Positions 44,832 through 56,088 of a stretch of DNA of 64,000 nucleotides are shown one piece after another. The stretch comes from Epiperipatus broadwayi. Lineage: Eukaryota; Onychophora; Udeonychophora; Euonychophora; Peripatidae. Made by a program: the position numbers and the translations under genes. Each line of letters opens with the position of its first letter. Within the stretch, counting starts at the first letter, position 1. The notes beneath the pieces are model-generated. The model ran no database searches. It was given only the letters and a program-made list of their open reading frames with translations, and was not told the DNA's origin. The DNA lies in contig JAQFVV010012405.1 in the NCBI GenBank assembly GCA_028023455.1, forward strand, positions 12,199,423 to 12,263,422, in the 5' to 3' direction.

Positions 44832-47800
44832 TTTTGTCAAAGGCAACAAATAGTAGAAATTTCATATATTTATATATGGAAGCTGGTTCAAATTTTCCCT
44901 ATGTCCAATTTTTTTTCCAAGAGCAAGGTTAATTAGAGGTTTTTTAAGATGTTTTTTTAAAAGCAAGGTTAATTAGAGGCTTCCATACATTGTGTTTTGC
45001 CACACTGGGTTGACTTATAGAATTACTGGAAAATTATAATATGAGCAGCTTTCTTGTATTTTTTTCTTTGTACATTTTCCTCTCTATTCAATATCTTTGT
45101 ATTTTCCCAATTAAGCATGTGATCATTAGTATATAGATTTTCTGCTACAGTAGACATTGTTTTCTCTCTTTTAACCATTAGTTTGTGCTCTTTAAATCAT
45201 TGTTCAACATGTGGAAGATCTCACCTAAAATATTTTCTTTCATATTTACACTGTATTTCATAGATGCAGTTGTTGGTCTTTAGCATTTCCAGTTTAGACT
45301 TAGTAGAAGGAAGGATTCCTCAATGTGTGGTATGGTTTTGAAAACCTGTTCTAATGTTATATTGTCTGCAGATTTTTTTAATGTGTCCACCATTCCTGGT
45401 ACATATAAATACACTACAATACAAATAATTATTTTTTGTCTTTTGTTATCTCTTTTGTTGTATGTTAAAGGTTTTCTTGATGACAGCTGATGAATAAGCA
45501 TTCTTCATGAGAGTTTGTTCTTTGTGAATCTTTTCATTTTCTAGATCACTGGTTTTCAAACAAATTTTCTTTGCTCTGTTCCATAGTGATAGTATCATTT
45601 GATGTTTAGTGCTTCTGGTATGATTGGATATATATACCAAGTACTTTCCAGTTTGTGTTGGCTTCCTATACACTGTTATTTTTAATTGGCCCTGAGGGAG
45701 TCTTGTCACAAGAACATCTAAGAATGCCAATTTTTGTTCTCATTCTAATTCTATTGTAAATTTAACTGAAGGAGATATGTTGTTGATATGAATCCAAAAT
45801 GATTGTGCCTCTCCATATGTGGCCATACCATAAATGTATTATCAGCATGGTAAAGCCACAGTTTAGGTGGACATGGAGTAATATTTATTATTTGTGGGCT
45901 TAAGTTTTTTCATGTAAATGTTACTCAGCAGGGTTGACACTTGTGATCCTATGGCCATTCCTTCATTTTGTTGGAAAAATTCTGAGTTATATTGAAAGTA
46001 TATTATTGTTATATAGAATGTTAATAAATCCATTATACTATTAATAGGTAGAGTTGTTCTAATTTGTAGATTATTATCATCATACAACATTTTCCTTATA
46101 ATAGTCAGTGAATGTATCACCACATGGTGCATTTGTAAACAGACTTTCCATATGAAATCTTATCAATATGTCAGTTGTTTCCATTTCCGTGTCCCTGACT
46201 AATTCTCCAAAGTTCTTACAATCCATGATGAGAGATTGTATCCTGTATGCCAATGGACTAAAAAAACCGTTGTAAAGAAATCTAAAAAAAATTTGACATG
46301 CTGAATTTCTAGAACTAACAATAGATCTTAATGGAATATTGTCTTTATGGATTTTAGGTATTCCATACAGGTGAGGAATTTTGCTGAGCTAGAAGTTAAT
46401 TGACTTTTTTCTGAATTACTAAAATACCTGTGATGCTTCCAGAATAATGCTTATAATTTTACAAAGATAATATTACAGTTGTAATGGATAAAACTGATTA
46501 TAATAACAAGATACAAGGACTTCTCACAGCAGGTCAAATCGAGAAAGTAGCAAAAAATTCCAATTCCAAATACAGAGGTAAAATTACAAGTATGACTCCA
46601 AAAGCACTACATATATTTCAGTGATTCATAAAACAGTAAATTAAGTTTGTATTTCAGAAAAATTGTTCACTTTCATGGACTATCTAAAATTTATAAAGAC
46701 AATGTACCATTAAGACCTGTTGTTAATTTTAGAAATTCACCACATCAAAATTTGTCTTCTCAAAGTTCTTAGCCTATTGGAATACAAGACACAATCCTTA
46801 ATCAGGGATTCTAAGCACATTGTACAATTAATCAGGTACATGAAAATGAAAAGAACTGACATATTGGTAACTTTTGATGTAGAAAATCTATTTACAAATG
46901 TACCATGTGATGAGGCAGTGTCTATTGTAATGAAAAGGTTATATGATGATAATAGTCTACAAACTAAAACAATTCTACCTACTGATATCATAATGGAATT
47001 ATTAACATTATGCATAACAACAATGTACTCTCAGTATAACTCAGAATAGTTAAAAAAAATCAAGGTGTGGCCATAGGATCACCACTGCCACCCTTGCTGA
47101 GCAACATTTTCATAAAAGGTTCAAACCACAGTCACAAATACTAGTTCATATCCACCTAAAGAGTGGCTTCACTATGTTGATGATATGTTTGTGGTGTGAC
47201 TCTATTGGGTGGCACAATTACAGTCATTCTGGATGCATAATAATAACATATCTCCTTCAAGTAAATTCATCATGGAATCAGAACAAGAACAAAAATTAAT
47301 ATTCTTAGATGTTTTTGTGAACGATTCTCTCAGGGCAAAGTAAAAACAACAGAGTATAGGATATGCAACACACATTGGAAAGTATTTGGAATATACATCC
47401 AATCATACCAGAAGCACTAAATGTGTAATTGTACTATCACTAAGGAAGAGAGCAAAGAAAGTATGTTTGAAATCCAGTAATTTGGAAAATGAAAAGATTC
47501 ATATACAAAAACTCTCATGACAAATAGTTATCTATCATTGGTCATCAATAAAACCTTTATACAAAACAAAAAGAGACTCCAAACAAAAAATAATTATTGG
47601 TACCATAGTGTATCCATACATACATACAAGGAATGGTGGATAAATTAAAGAATGTCTACAGTCAATATATCATTAAAACAGCTTTCCAAAGCCATGCCAT
47701 ATCTCAATTTTTTTTTACTTCTACCAAGACTAAACTGGAAATGCTGATGCATTAATGAATGATCATGTGAAGTTGGAAGGAAATATATTGGTGTAACCTG

Positions 47801-48135
47801 TTACCCTGTTGAACAATGATTGAAAGAACATAAAATAATGGTTAAAAGAGAAAAAATAGATCTGTCTACAGTAGAAGATCATGTATGTAATAATGACCAT
47901 ATATTTAATTGGGAAAATACAAAAAGAGGAAAAGGTACAAAAAAATTCAAGGAAGATGATCATATGACAATGGCAAATAATCTTATAAGTCAACACAGTT
48001 TAGCAGTACACAATGTAAGGAAGCCTCTAATTAACCTTGCCCTTGAAAAAAAATTAAAGGACTTAGGAGGAGGATTTGAACCAATCCTCATATTTAAATA
48101 TATGAAATTTCTACAATCTGTTGCCTTTGAGAAAA

Positions 48136-48202
48136 TAGCTCAGATGGTTAGTATTTGCTTTAAATTTGATAGTTATGAATCTAAAGTTGTGAGTTTGATT
48201 TC
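48136..48202 (+). repeat. tRNA-like segment in PLE-2 3' region, right arm
   Basis: TAGCTCAGATGGTTAG (48136-48151) matches the tRNA A box and D arm. GAGTTTGATTTC (48191-48202) resembles the B box GGTTCGATTCC. Spacing fits a tRNA with a slightly enlarged middle. Confidence 0.6.
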
Positions 48203-48223
48203 TATGTGAATACTGTCACTGGT

Positions 48224-48292
48224 CAGGTTAGTAACACCTGAAGAAGAGTGGAAAAATAATACTACTCAAAATGTTGTGTCATTGCTAACCTG
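48224..48292 (+). ncRNA. Hammerhead-like motif in PLE-2 right arm
   Basis: Helix I: CAGGTTAG (48224-48231) pairs perfectly with CTAACCTG (48285-48292). The core CTGAAGA (48238-48244) matches CUGANGA. Helix II: GAGT with ACTC, after one unpaired A at 48245. Then AAAATGTTGTGTC (48268-48280), where consensus would be GAAACGTTGTGTC: A-U, C-G and G-U pairs around a UUG loop, with C at the cleavage position. The two differences from consensus are both CpG-to-TpG/CpA changes, so the ancestor probably had an intact core. Confidence 0.55.
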
Positions 48293-48429
48293 TGTTGTCT
48301 GTTGGTGTGTTATTACCAACAAGTTGTTTGTAATTGAAAAGTTTAAATAAAGTTTAAAATTTTCTATACATTCAAAATTTGTTGATAGATTGTGGAAATG
48401 GTCCAACATATTATCATATATTTTCGTAT

Positions 48430-49205
48430 AATCTTTTTGAATATGTTGCTCTCAATATGAATATGTTGGATGACATTACTATGGTTTGGCTTTCAGTCAT
48501 TCTCATGTGCTATTTTTGGTGCTATTTTACAACTTTTGGATTCATTTGATAGTAAAAACTAAAATTAAAATAATGTCTTATAAATTTAAAAAATATCAAA
48601 ATATAAGTGTTGCATAGTGGTACTTACTACAAGCAAGCTGATAGCCATCTTTCAAACTTGTTGATTTGGAGGTTCTAATTCTGTCGGCACATGAATATTT
48701 ATGAGAGATTTTGAAAATAAAAAATTATATTTTCCATGGTTTTTTTATATAGTATTTTTTATAAATATTTGTATAATACTTATTTTTGTAAAAGTGTAAT
48801 GTGATTAGATACTGATTTTATTTAAAAATATTTTCTTTCAGAAGAAGACAAGTCAAATGAAATGAAGACATCCATATTTTACAGCACCATATTTTTTTGA
48901 AAAAAGTTATAAATAGAATTTTAAATTTTAAACAGAATTTCATTAATTTTAAATAATCTTATCAATAATTCATTGGGACTTCATAAACTAAATTAAAACA
49001 ATTCAGTTTTTTTTTTTTTTAAATTTAATATTTTTACAATCAAAGTGATATCCATGCAATAAAAAAACGTTATTATTTTTTTTAGAAATCTTACTAATTT
49101 TCAGTTTAATATTTTTTTATATAATTGCAAAGTTGAAATAATATTTTTGAGAATAATGTTTGTTTATAAACAAATATTTCTAACAAATAATTAAATAATT
49201 TATTT
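48430..49205. other. Unassigned A+T-rich DNA
   Basis: Nothing recognised. Confidence 0.4.
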
Positions 49206-49207
49206 TA

Positions 49208-49430
49208 TATAGCGCGATGTTTATAAACTGTAACATTTAAACAGCATTAAGCTGTTGCACATGCGCTTTGCAGATTTTAACTATAAATGAATTAATACTA
49301 ACACTTCAAACACATGATAAAGTCTTTGGAAAAGATAGAGTGGCCATCTATCTTTTCGAACCCAAACGCTTTTGTATGGGTGAATCTTAAGTGTTTGAAA
49401 GTGAAAGCGTGAAGATATTAAATAATCACT
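49208..49430 (+). repeat. Dispersed repeat family D, copy 3
   Basis: The 5' half matches 5576-5715 and the 3' half (GAATCTTAAGTGTTTGAAAG, GCGTGAAGATATTAAAT) matches 7.6 and 55.35 kb. It therefore joins both parts of the family. A partial start (AGCACGATGTTTATAAACTG) recurs at about 49602. Confidence 0.75.
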
Positions 49431-49437
49431 TTAAATT

Positions 49438-49554
49438 ACTTTTACATGCTTGAATGAATGACGCTGGTGAAATTTACTAGAATTTATGATACATTTACTT
49501 TTACATGCTTGAATGAATGACGCTGGTGAAATTTACTAGAATTTATGATAAGTC
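49438..49554. repeat. Two-copy 59-bp tandem duplication
   Basis: ACTTTTACATGCTTGAATGA through ACTAGAATTTATGATA is repeated with a 59-base period and almost no differences. Confidence 0.9.
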
Positions 49555-49559
49555 ATTCT

Positions 49560-50161
49560 TATTTGAAATTAAATGTATATAAGTAAATCATTTATATTAT
49601 ATAGCACGATGTTTATAAACTGTAATAATTCAAAATTTCTAAAAATATAATAAAGAACAAAGATTAATTTCATCGAAGACAAAGTTAGAAATGTAATTTA
49701 ACGTCCACTAAGAACTCTCAAAAAATATAATCTGCTAAGAGATTAAAATACAATTTTTAATATATTGTATATTCTTTTAGAGTAAAAAATTGATATAAAA
49801 ATTTAATTATATATCTATTTTACTATTTAATATAAAATAAAATTAAAGTATATTGTATGCATCATTTTCTTTCCTACTGTTACATTTCAACACTTTTTAA
49901 GCAAAATATCTTGATATAAACATATAATATATTTACAAATAGTAAGACTAAATAACTTGAAATAAAAAAATCGTCTTAAATTTTCTGCATCAAATTGTAG
50001 GAAACATAGCATGGAATTGAAGTATTCATTCAAGAGAACACCTTTTTTTTGTTGAAAAGACATATGGCAGTTTAATTTTTCTAGCTATGAGATAGATCTA
50101 TTATCAAAAACTAAAATATAAAAACTTTTCACAATCAAAAAAAAAAAAGGATTATCTAAGC
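49560..50161. other. Unassigned A+T-rich DNA
   Basis: Nothing recognised. Confidence 0.4.
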
Positions 50162-50657
50162 CAGGGGTGGGCAAATAGCAGCCTGAGGGCCACATGCAGC
50201 CCGCTAAGAGTTTTTATGCAGCCCACCATGACAATCAGAAAAATCCACCTTGAACTGAAATTTCCTTTCCGTGCATGACTAAAAATTCGTCTCATATTTT
50301 CCATTAGGATGGCCATGTCAATACACATGTGCAGTGTAGATACGATGTGCAGTGCTTTTCCAGTTGATCTGGTTAATTTCAATTTTGTCTTTGCATTAGG
50401 AAATATATACATTTCCAATTTTAGTGAAACCACGAACCTTCTGAAAAAATGTAAAATCAGTGATGAATGTCATGTGTTTAATGAAGAATAGACAAACAAA
50501 TATTTTTTTTGGTAATACAGGGAATAAAGCAGTATGTTTATTGTGTCATGAAAAAAAGGTGTGGCCCTCCATTAACCTTCGCTTCCACAAAGTGACCCCC
50601 GATGTGGCCCTCTACCAACCTCTGCAGCCCCCGAGCCAAAACAATTGCCCAACCCTG
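50162..50657 (+). mobile_element. Short hAT-like element with BED-finger-like coding remnant
   Basis: Ends CAGGGGTGGGCAA and (reverse complement of the right end) CAGGGTTGGGCAA match at 12 of 13 bases and are classic hAT termini; GCCTGAGGGCCACATGCAGC follows inside. Between about 50450 and 50560 two overlapping frames read KISDECHVFNEE and NTGNKAVCLLCHEK. These match the start of GTF2IRD2/SCAND3-like hAT transposase relatives (N-terminal CxxC zinc-finger region), with a stop between them. The 496-base element is a deletion derivative. Flanks ATCTAAGC and TTCTAAAC are only an approximate target duplication. Confidence 0.75.
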
Positions 50658-50844
50658 AATTCTAAACGATGGAAGCAAATTATCTTTTGTCCACTGAAAT
50701 TTTGAAATTTCCAAATTGATTTTATACAAATCATTTAATTATTTTTTCAATTAAACAACAAATTGTTTATTAAAATTTTTATCAAATTTGTTAAAATAAA
50801 ATAATGTTACATTGCATAATTTATATTATATGAATATATATAAA

Positions 50845-51055
50845 TAGATAGAATTTGAACTCAGATCAAGCTTTCTATATCTATCCACTCAATATTATAC
50901 AACTCATACATAAGAGCACATACATGTGAAAAAGATAAATGATTTCCAATATACATATTTTGTGCTAAACACGCTCTCATTGGTTGGTCCAGATCATTAT
51001 CTCTCACATGCATATATATAATCAGTGCTCACTTGATATTAAGATAGAAAATCTT
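50845..51055 (-). repeat. SINE-like family T copy
   Basis: GAATTTGAACTCAGATCAAG, ACATACATGTGAAAAAGATA, GTTGGTCCAGATCATTATCT and ATCAGTGCTCACTTGATATT match the other family T copies in the same order. Confidence 0.7.
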
Positions 51056-51279
51056 ATAACTTTTATGGACAAGCTTCAATCTTCCCTACCCTCCAAAACT
51101 TCAGCCATCACATCATTGAAAATATGATGGTGGAATGCTCAAAGCCTTTTTTGATGCCAATACTATTGTCATACCTATATTAACCTTAAGTCTCTCTGCC
51201 TCCTCAAGTATAGGACCTTAATATGTTCATTTAAATACACAGAAGAGGAGTGGGCAGAATATAGGTTGAATATGTAATA

Positions 51280-51500
51280 TTTAAATACAAATATATTTTT
51301 TATACTGAACTTAATGTAATCAGAAGGGATGTGAACTCAGACTTTCATGCTCCCCACATTCATCCACTGCATTTTATACAACTGATACACATGACCACAT
51401 ACATGTGAAAAAGATAAATGAGCTCCAATAGATGTATTCATGCTGAACCAGCAATCATTTGCTATCTTAATATAAACTGAGCACTGATTATATATATATA
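51280..51500 (-). repeat. SINE-like family T copy with B box
   Basis: On the minus strand GTCTGAGTTCACATCCCTTC contains a B-box-like GTTCACATCC, and about 40 bases upstream GTATCAGTTGTATAAAATG resembles an A box/D arm. The plus-strand end TTGCTATCTTAATATAAACT is shared with 21.45 kb. Confidence 0.7.
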
Positions 51501-51599
51501 TATATTAACAAAATAATAGAAAAATAAAATGAAAAAAAAAAATAAGTATAGTATAAAAAAAAACATGGTTGTGTAGGATTTGAAAAATGTGTGTTTGGT

Positions 51600-51605
51600 T
51601 TGCAA

Positions 51606-51644
<39 letters not shown>

Positions 51645-51662
51645 CATGCGTGTGTGTGTGGT
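51600..51662. repeat. (TA)n followed by (TG)n
   Basis: Simple repeat between two oppositely oriented family T copies. Confidence 0.9.
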
Positions 51663-51689
51663 AAATGACCTGGACAAAGTGAAGAGTGC

Positions 51690-51875
51690 TGTTTTCAGCA
51701 CAAACTACATACATTGGAGATCATTTATCTTTTTCACATGTATGTGATCATGTATATCGGTTGTGTAAGATGGAGGGGATAGATGTAGGGAGCTTAAAAA
51801 TCAAAGTTAAAATCCTTTCTAATAACATTAAGTTCAATATAGACAATATACTTGTATTTAAATATATATATATAT
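51690..51875 (+). repeat. SINE-like family T copy, plus strand
   Basis: CATTGGAGATCATTTATCTT, TTTTCACATGTATGTGATCA, ATCGGTTGTGTAAGATGGAG and ATTAAGTTCAATATAGACAA are the reverse complement of the 51.28-51.50 kb copy. Together they form an inverted pair with 3' ends outward. Confidence 0.7.
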
Positions 51876-52149
51876 AATTACATTATATTTTATGTGTATT
51901 TGAGTATTTCAATAAAAAATTTATATTATTATTTTAAAAAATAATATGAAAAACTTTATAATTCTTTTTTATCTCACATGTTAGATTACATAATTCCAAA
52001 TACCACCAAAATTTCAAGATTTTTAGCTTTAAAAGTAATAAAAAAATCAATGTATAATTACATATTTTCAGCACATAGGTAGCTCAATGTCACCCTTATT
52101 GTCTTTTATAATAATCCCTTTTGTAAAGTTGTAATTGTTTATTAGGCAT

Positions 52150-52900
52150 CAGGAAGTAAAAGTAAATACTTTTAATCCCTATGGTGACAATTAATTTTAT
52201 TGGCTGAGAGAGATAAAACTTTAAACTTTTAATTGGTCAATTCACAAACTCAGCCATAAAAATATATTCATATTTTAATACTATATTCACTTTAGTTTCA
52301 TTTGTAAAAAGTATATTAATAATTTGTCAGGTTATGAAAGTGAACGAATGTTTTTTCAAAAATAATTTTTTCTTTATAATTATAAAAATATTTGATAGCA
52401 GCAAATCTAAAATGAACATTAGTAACCAACTAAAAAGTGTTGCTGATGTCAGTGATTTCTTTCTCAATTTTACGTTGTGGAAAAGTAAATAATTTTTACT
52501 AAAATCTTAACTATTTTTCTATAATAATTTTATTTTTAGCATATTTTATCAAAATAATTTTTAATATGTCACAAAATACTTTTAAAATGGTCTAAAATAT
52601 TAATTTATCACTTTTGAACTGAAACAAAAGACATCATAGTGATAAAAATTATTGACAAGTGATTTTCTTTGTCCTCTACAGTTAACAATCAATCAGCATC
52701 AAGTACAAACTGCCCTCTTCCATTGTTAACCTAAAATTTAAATATTATTGATTATTTACTTGTAAAATAATTCAAGAGAGGGCAGCATCTTATGGAACTT
52801 TTGTTAACTTTATAAAAGAGCATAAAATCTTTACAGTAGCATTAAAAATGATGGAATTTGAGCAACTTGAAGCTGGCACCAGTTTAGACTGGAGAACTCC
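52150..52900 (+). repeat. Dispersed repeat family R, copy 3
   Basis: Contains the reverse complement of the 21.08-21.24 kb block (TTTTAATTGGTCAATTCACA, ACTTTAGTTTCATTTGTAAA), then ATCAATCAGCATCAAGTACA and CAAGAGAGGGCAGCATCTTA. It is the least rearranged copy and is about 750 bases. No coding potential. Confidence 0.7.
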
Positions 52901-53736
52901 ATTAAAGAGTTAAAACAGGCTGTAACCTGCATCAAATGCACTTTGAAATTTTTATAATAGTGAAGCAATATTTTTGCTTTGCTGATAGAGGAACTTCTCA
53001 AATCGTGACACAAGATACTGACTTTTATAAAAATAAGAGCAGCCATCTTATCTTTAACCTAAATTTCCATTTATAACTTGAAATAATTCTTATGTGTTAG
53101 ACCTGCTGTGGTGGAAGAATGCCATTGTGACTTTATAGTATTGCATTCTGCCATCACAAACATCCTTCCCCCATAATAAAGAAAGGTGTATTCTGCCATT
53201 GCAAACACAGTCAGCAGGTTTAATACATAAGTGCACTAAAAATAATATTTTCATTAATGATATTAAAATATCAATTATAGACTTTTTTGTATAATAATAG
53301 AGATAAAAAAATTATATTAAATGTTTTATTGATCATGCACTAAAAAGGAAAAAATATTTGCTTTTTCAACCATAATTGGAATTTTTAGATTTAGCTTGAA
53401 ATAAAAAAAATGAGGAAGGGGAGGTCCAAAAATAATTAAGTAATAAAAGCATAGGAGGGAAGTCCAGAAATTAATTAAGTCAATCCTTTGTTATAAAAAA
53501 AATAGGGATTGACTTCATTAATTTCAGGATCCCTTATCTTTTATTTTGAGTTAAATCGAAAAAACTCAAATGTGGTTGAAAAAAACAATTATTTTTTTAT
53601 TTTTAGTACAGAGTGAATAAAAGCATTTTATATAAAAAAAAATTTAACTCTATTATTTTTTATGTTTTTAGTATTGGCATAGTAAATGAAAATATAAAAA
53701 TATGTCATGCTTTAAATTGACCAGACATTTGTAGTT

Positions 53737-53742
<6 letters not shown>
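52901..53742. other. Unassigned DNA with imperfect inverted repeats
   Basis: A pair of imperfect inverted blocks is visible: TTAATTAAGTCAATCCTTTG (about 53473) versus GGATTGACTTCATTAATTTC (about 53507), and GGTGTATTCTGCCATTGCAA near 53190 versus TTGCATTCTGCCATCACAAA near 53140. No gene. Confidence 0.4.

Positions 53743-53808
<66 letters not shown>
53743..53808. repeat. (TA)n tract
   Basis: About 66 bases of TA repeat directly before a PLE 3' fragment. Confidence 0.95.
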
Positions 53809-53813
<5 letters not shown>

Positions 53814-53814
53814 T

Positions 53815-54000
53815 TAAGATAAGAATTGTGGGAAATCTGAATTGAACTATGGGTATTGTTAAGGGTTGTCTCGTTTTGATTATTCAACGTTATATAGTTG
53901 ATAAAGACTACAAAGTGTATAGTCGAAAGTACTTCTAAAAGAATATAATTTATATAAATTGTACTGTATTTTGATATATATATTGATTTGTATATTATAT
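53815..54000 (+). mobile_element. PLE-1-family 3' fragment, plus strand
   Basis: GAATTGTGGGAAATCTGAAT matches the last codons of PLE-1 (ELWE*). Then TAGTTGATAAAGACTACAAA followed by GTATAGTCGAAAGTACTTCT is the family hairpin motif (GACTA/TAGTC helix, then CGAAAG). Both sides are (TA)n. Confidence 0.65.
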
Positions 54001-55184
54001 ATATATATATATATATAAAGAGCTTGCTAATAGCTCTAAAACTTATTTTTTTATTTTTTTTAGTTGATAAATGCTACAAGAGAAAGTTATGCTATGCTGT
54101 AAAACCAACTTCTCCAATTGTATTTTTTAAAATAATAATAAGAAATTCAAATGACAAATAAAGTGTAAATTTACTAGATCTTAAGATCTCCTGAAAATAT
54201 TTACCTATATATTTCACAGCATTAAACACAAATGATCCTCGAAAGTCAATTATCATTTGAAGAAGAAAACTTTTTGTAGGTTATTTTATATTTGCAAACA
54301 ATCTGGGATAAATTGTACTAAGGCTGTTCCAAATCCAAATACGTAAACCCTATTAACACTTTTTTTGTGCATTTAGGTTTTAAAACTTTATTATTAAATT
54401 TCATTTTTGAGACCCTACATTATAATTAATTACACAACAGAAGTTCAAGTCCATTTGTTGCATTAATATATTTCATGGTATTAACTTCTCAATGTTAAAC
54501 ACAACTTGCTGCCTTTACATTCTCTCAAACATATTATTTCTTCTCCTTGTAAATTCTTTCTCATTACTGCAATAATATACCAGATTTTATCAACCCTATA
54601 ATTTATGTGTATACATTTAGATATTTGATTATGATTTTTAAAAACACTTTCAATCACATAAACCATTTATATTTTGTAACTATTGCATAATTCATCAATA
54701 CATCTCATACCATAACTCAATAAATGTTCATATTCAAATAGTCTATTCTTATTAACTAACTTCACTATACTATTTGTATTATAGTAGCCAGGATACCAAC
54801 TTTTGAAATAAGAATGAAAATCTTTTATCATATTTATTATCCAATTTGTTTCTCATTTTAGTATCTTTTTCATACAATTATTTTTGAAATGTGACGGACA
54901 GTATGTATTTGATTTACATAATAATATTGCATGAATAAAAGAACAATAAAAAAAAGAAAGATAAAAAGGCCATTATTATTAGCAGTGGAGGTAAGATACT
55001 ATTGTAAAAATGTGTGAAACTTGGTAGATAATGTGAAATGATACATTATAGAAATTAATTTTAGAAGTAAAAGCAGTTGAAAAAGATTACATTATAAAAC
55101 AGAATATAGTATTTAAAGTGATAAATTAAAAGATACTATGAATATACATTTTGTTATATATATATAAACTTTTACTATCCGTTA
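54001..55184. other. Unassigned A+T-rich DNA
   Basis: Nothing recognised. Confidence 0.4.
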
Positions 55185-55395
55185 ATATTATATACATATA
55201 CTAATTAGATTAATAACTCAATGCTGGTTTAGTTGAGCACATGAAATACTCTCAACCCAAAGCACAAGATAGAGTCTTTGAAAAGATCAGAATGAACCAT
55301 CTTATTCTTTTTACCTATATTCATTTATATAGGCCAAACTTAAGAACATTGGAATGAAAGCATAAAGATCTTAAATTGATCATATTTCTTCTTTT
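55185..55395 (+). repeat. Dispersed repeat family D, copy 4
   Basis: CTAATTAGATTAATAACTCA, GCACAAGATAGAGTCTTTGA, ATCTTATTCTTTTTACCTAT and CATAAAGATCTTAAATTGAT define the clearest 3' half of the family. Confidence 0.75.
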
Positions 55396-55489
55396 AATTA
55401 AAGTTATATTATAACTATTGTCCTTTGCAAAATGTTTCAATTTATTGCTTGTCACTATTAGATAAAATAACAAAATATGTAAATAAAAA

Positions 55490-55680
55490 TTTTCCTACAG
55501 ACTAATATTATATACTAATTAGATCAATGATTCACTGCTGGTTTATTGAAAATGTGACATACTTTCAAAGCTCAAGATAGAGTCTTTGCAAAGATAAAAA
55601 TGAACTGTGTTATTCTTTTTACCTATGTTCATTTCTATAGGTTAATCTTAAAATGAAAATGTGATATATACATATATATT
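55490..55680 (+). repeat. Dispersed repeat family D, copy 5
   Basis: CTAATTAGATCAATGATTCA, CTCAAGATAGAGTCTTTGCA and TTATTCTTTTTACCTATGTT match copy 4, about 300 bases away in the same orientation. Copies 4 and 5 may be a tandem duplication. Confidence 0.75.
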
Positions 55681-55978
55681 AATCAAAATATTTTAGAATA
55701 AATGCTAGAAAATTAAATATGCCTATATAAAATAGAAGTAAAAGTTTCACAATAGCTGTAAAATGCCACAAGCTGACTATAGAAAAAAATTTATTTTTAT
55801 TTTATATATGCATATTGAATATTTTAGTCTTTATTCTACAGTATTTTGATTATTATATTTATTTCATTTGATATTATATACACATTACATGATGGTTATT
55901 TTGTTTTCCACATTATTATATTGATTATGTTTGCATAATTCAATTTATTAGGGATATATATATATATATATATATATT

Positions 55979-56075
55979 CCACCTCTATTGCTAAAAGAGG
56001 TTGCCTTGACAACAGTTTGAAATTTTTGATTGTTATCTATATTGGGATTGTCTAAGTATTGACTGCTTTCTAATG
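55979..56075 (+). repeat. Dispersed repeat family Q, copy 2
   Basis: CCACCTCTATTGCTAAAAGA, GGTTGCCTTGACAACAGTTT and TTGACTGCTTTCTAATG match 19036-19138. Like that copy it is bounded by TA repeats. Confidence 0.75.
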
Positions 56076-56088
56076 TATATATATATAT

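Larger units (their letters stand above)
44550..46455 (-). mobile_element. Penelope-like element PLE-2, left arm of inverted pair
   Basis: On the minus strand, in order: YGIPKIHKDNIPLRSIVSS (RT motif before A), LIRFHMESLFTNAP (motif A with D changed to H), NEGMAIGSQVSTLLSNIYM (motif B, about 45.9 kb). Then LYHADNTFMVWP (motif C, YVDD changed to HADN, about 45.83-45.86 kb), FLDVLVTRLPQGQLKITVYR and KPTQTGKY (45.66-45.73 kb). The decayed GIY-YIG region follows (CIYEIQCKYERKYF, FKEHKLMVKRE). Next come a tRNA-like segment and a hammerhead-like motif (44677-44741). Frames are broken in several places. RT and GIY-YIG together would copy and insert the element. Confidence 0.85.
46465..48425 (+). mobile_element. 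Penelope-like element PLE-2, right arm of inverted pair
   Basis: Plus strand, in order: TVVMDKTDYNNKIQGLL (N-terminal RT region, about 46.48 kb), GLSKIYKDNVPLRPVVNF, DILVTFDVENLFTNVPCDEA (motif A intact, about 46.86 kb). Then WLHYVDDMFVV (motif C intact, codons 47173-47184), IFLDVFV, and the GIY-YIG block CEVGRKYIGVTCYP with LKEHKIMVKRE (about 47.77-47.85 kb) and DHVCNNDHIFNWENTK. Stops and frameshifts are interspersed. The 3' region has the tRNA-like segment (48136-48202) and the hammerhead-like motif (48224-48292). The right end matches the left arm to about 44550. Confidence 0.85.
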
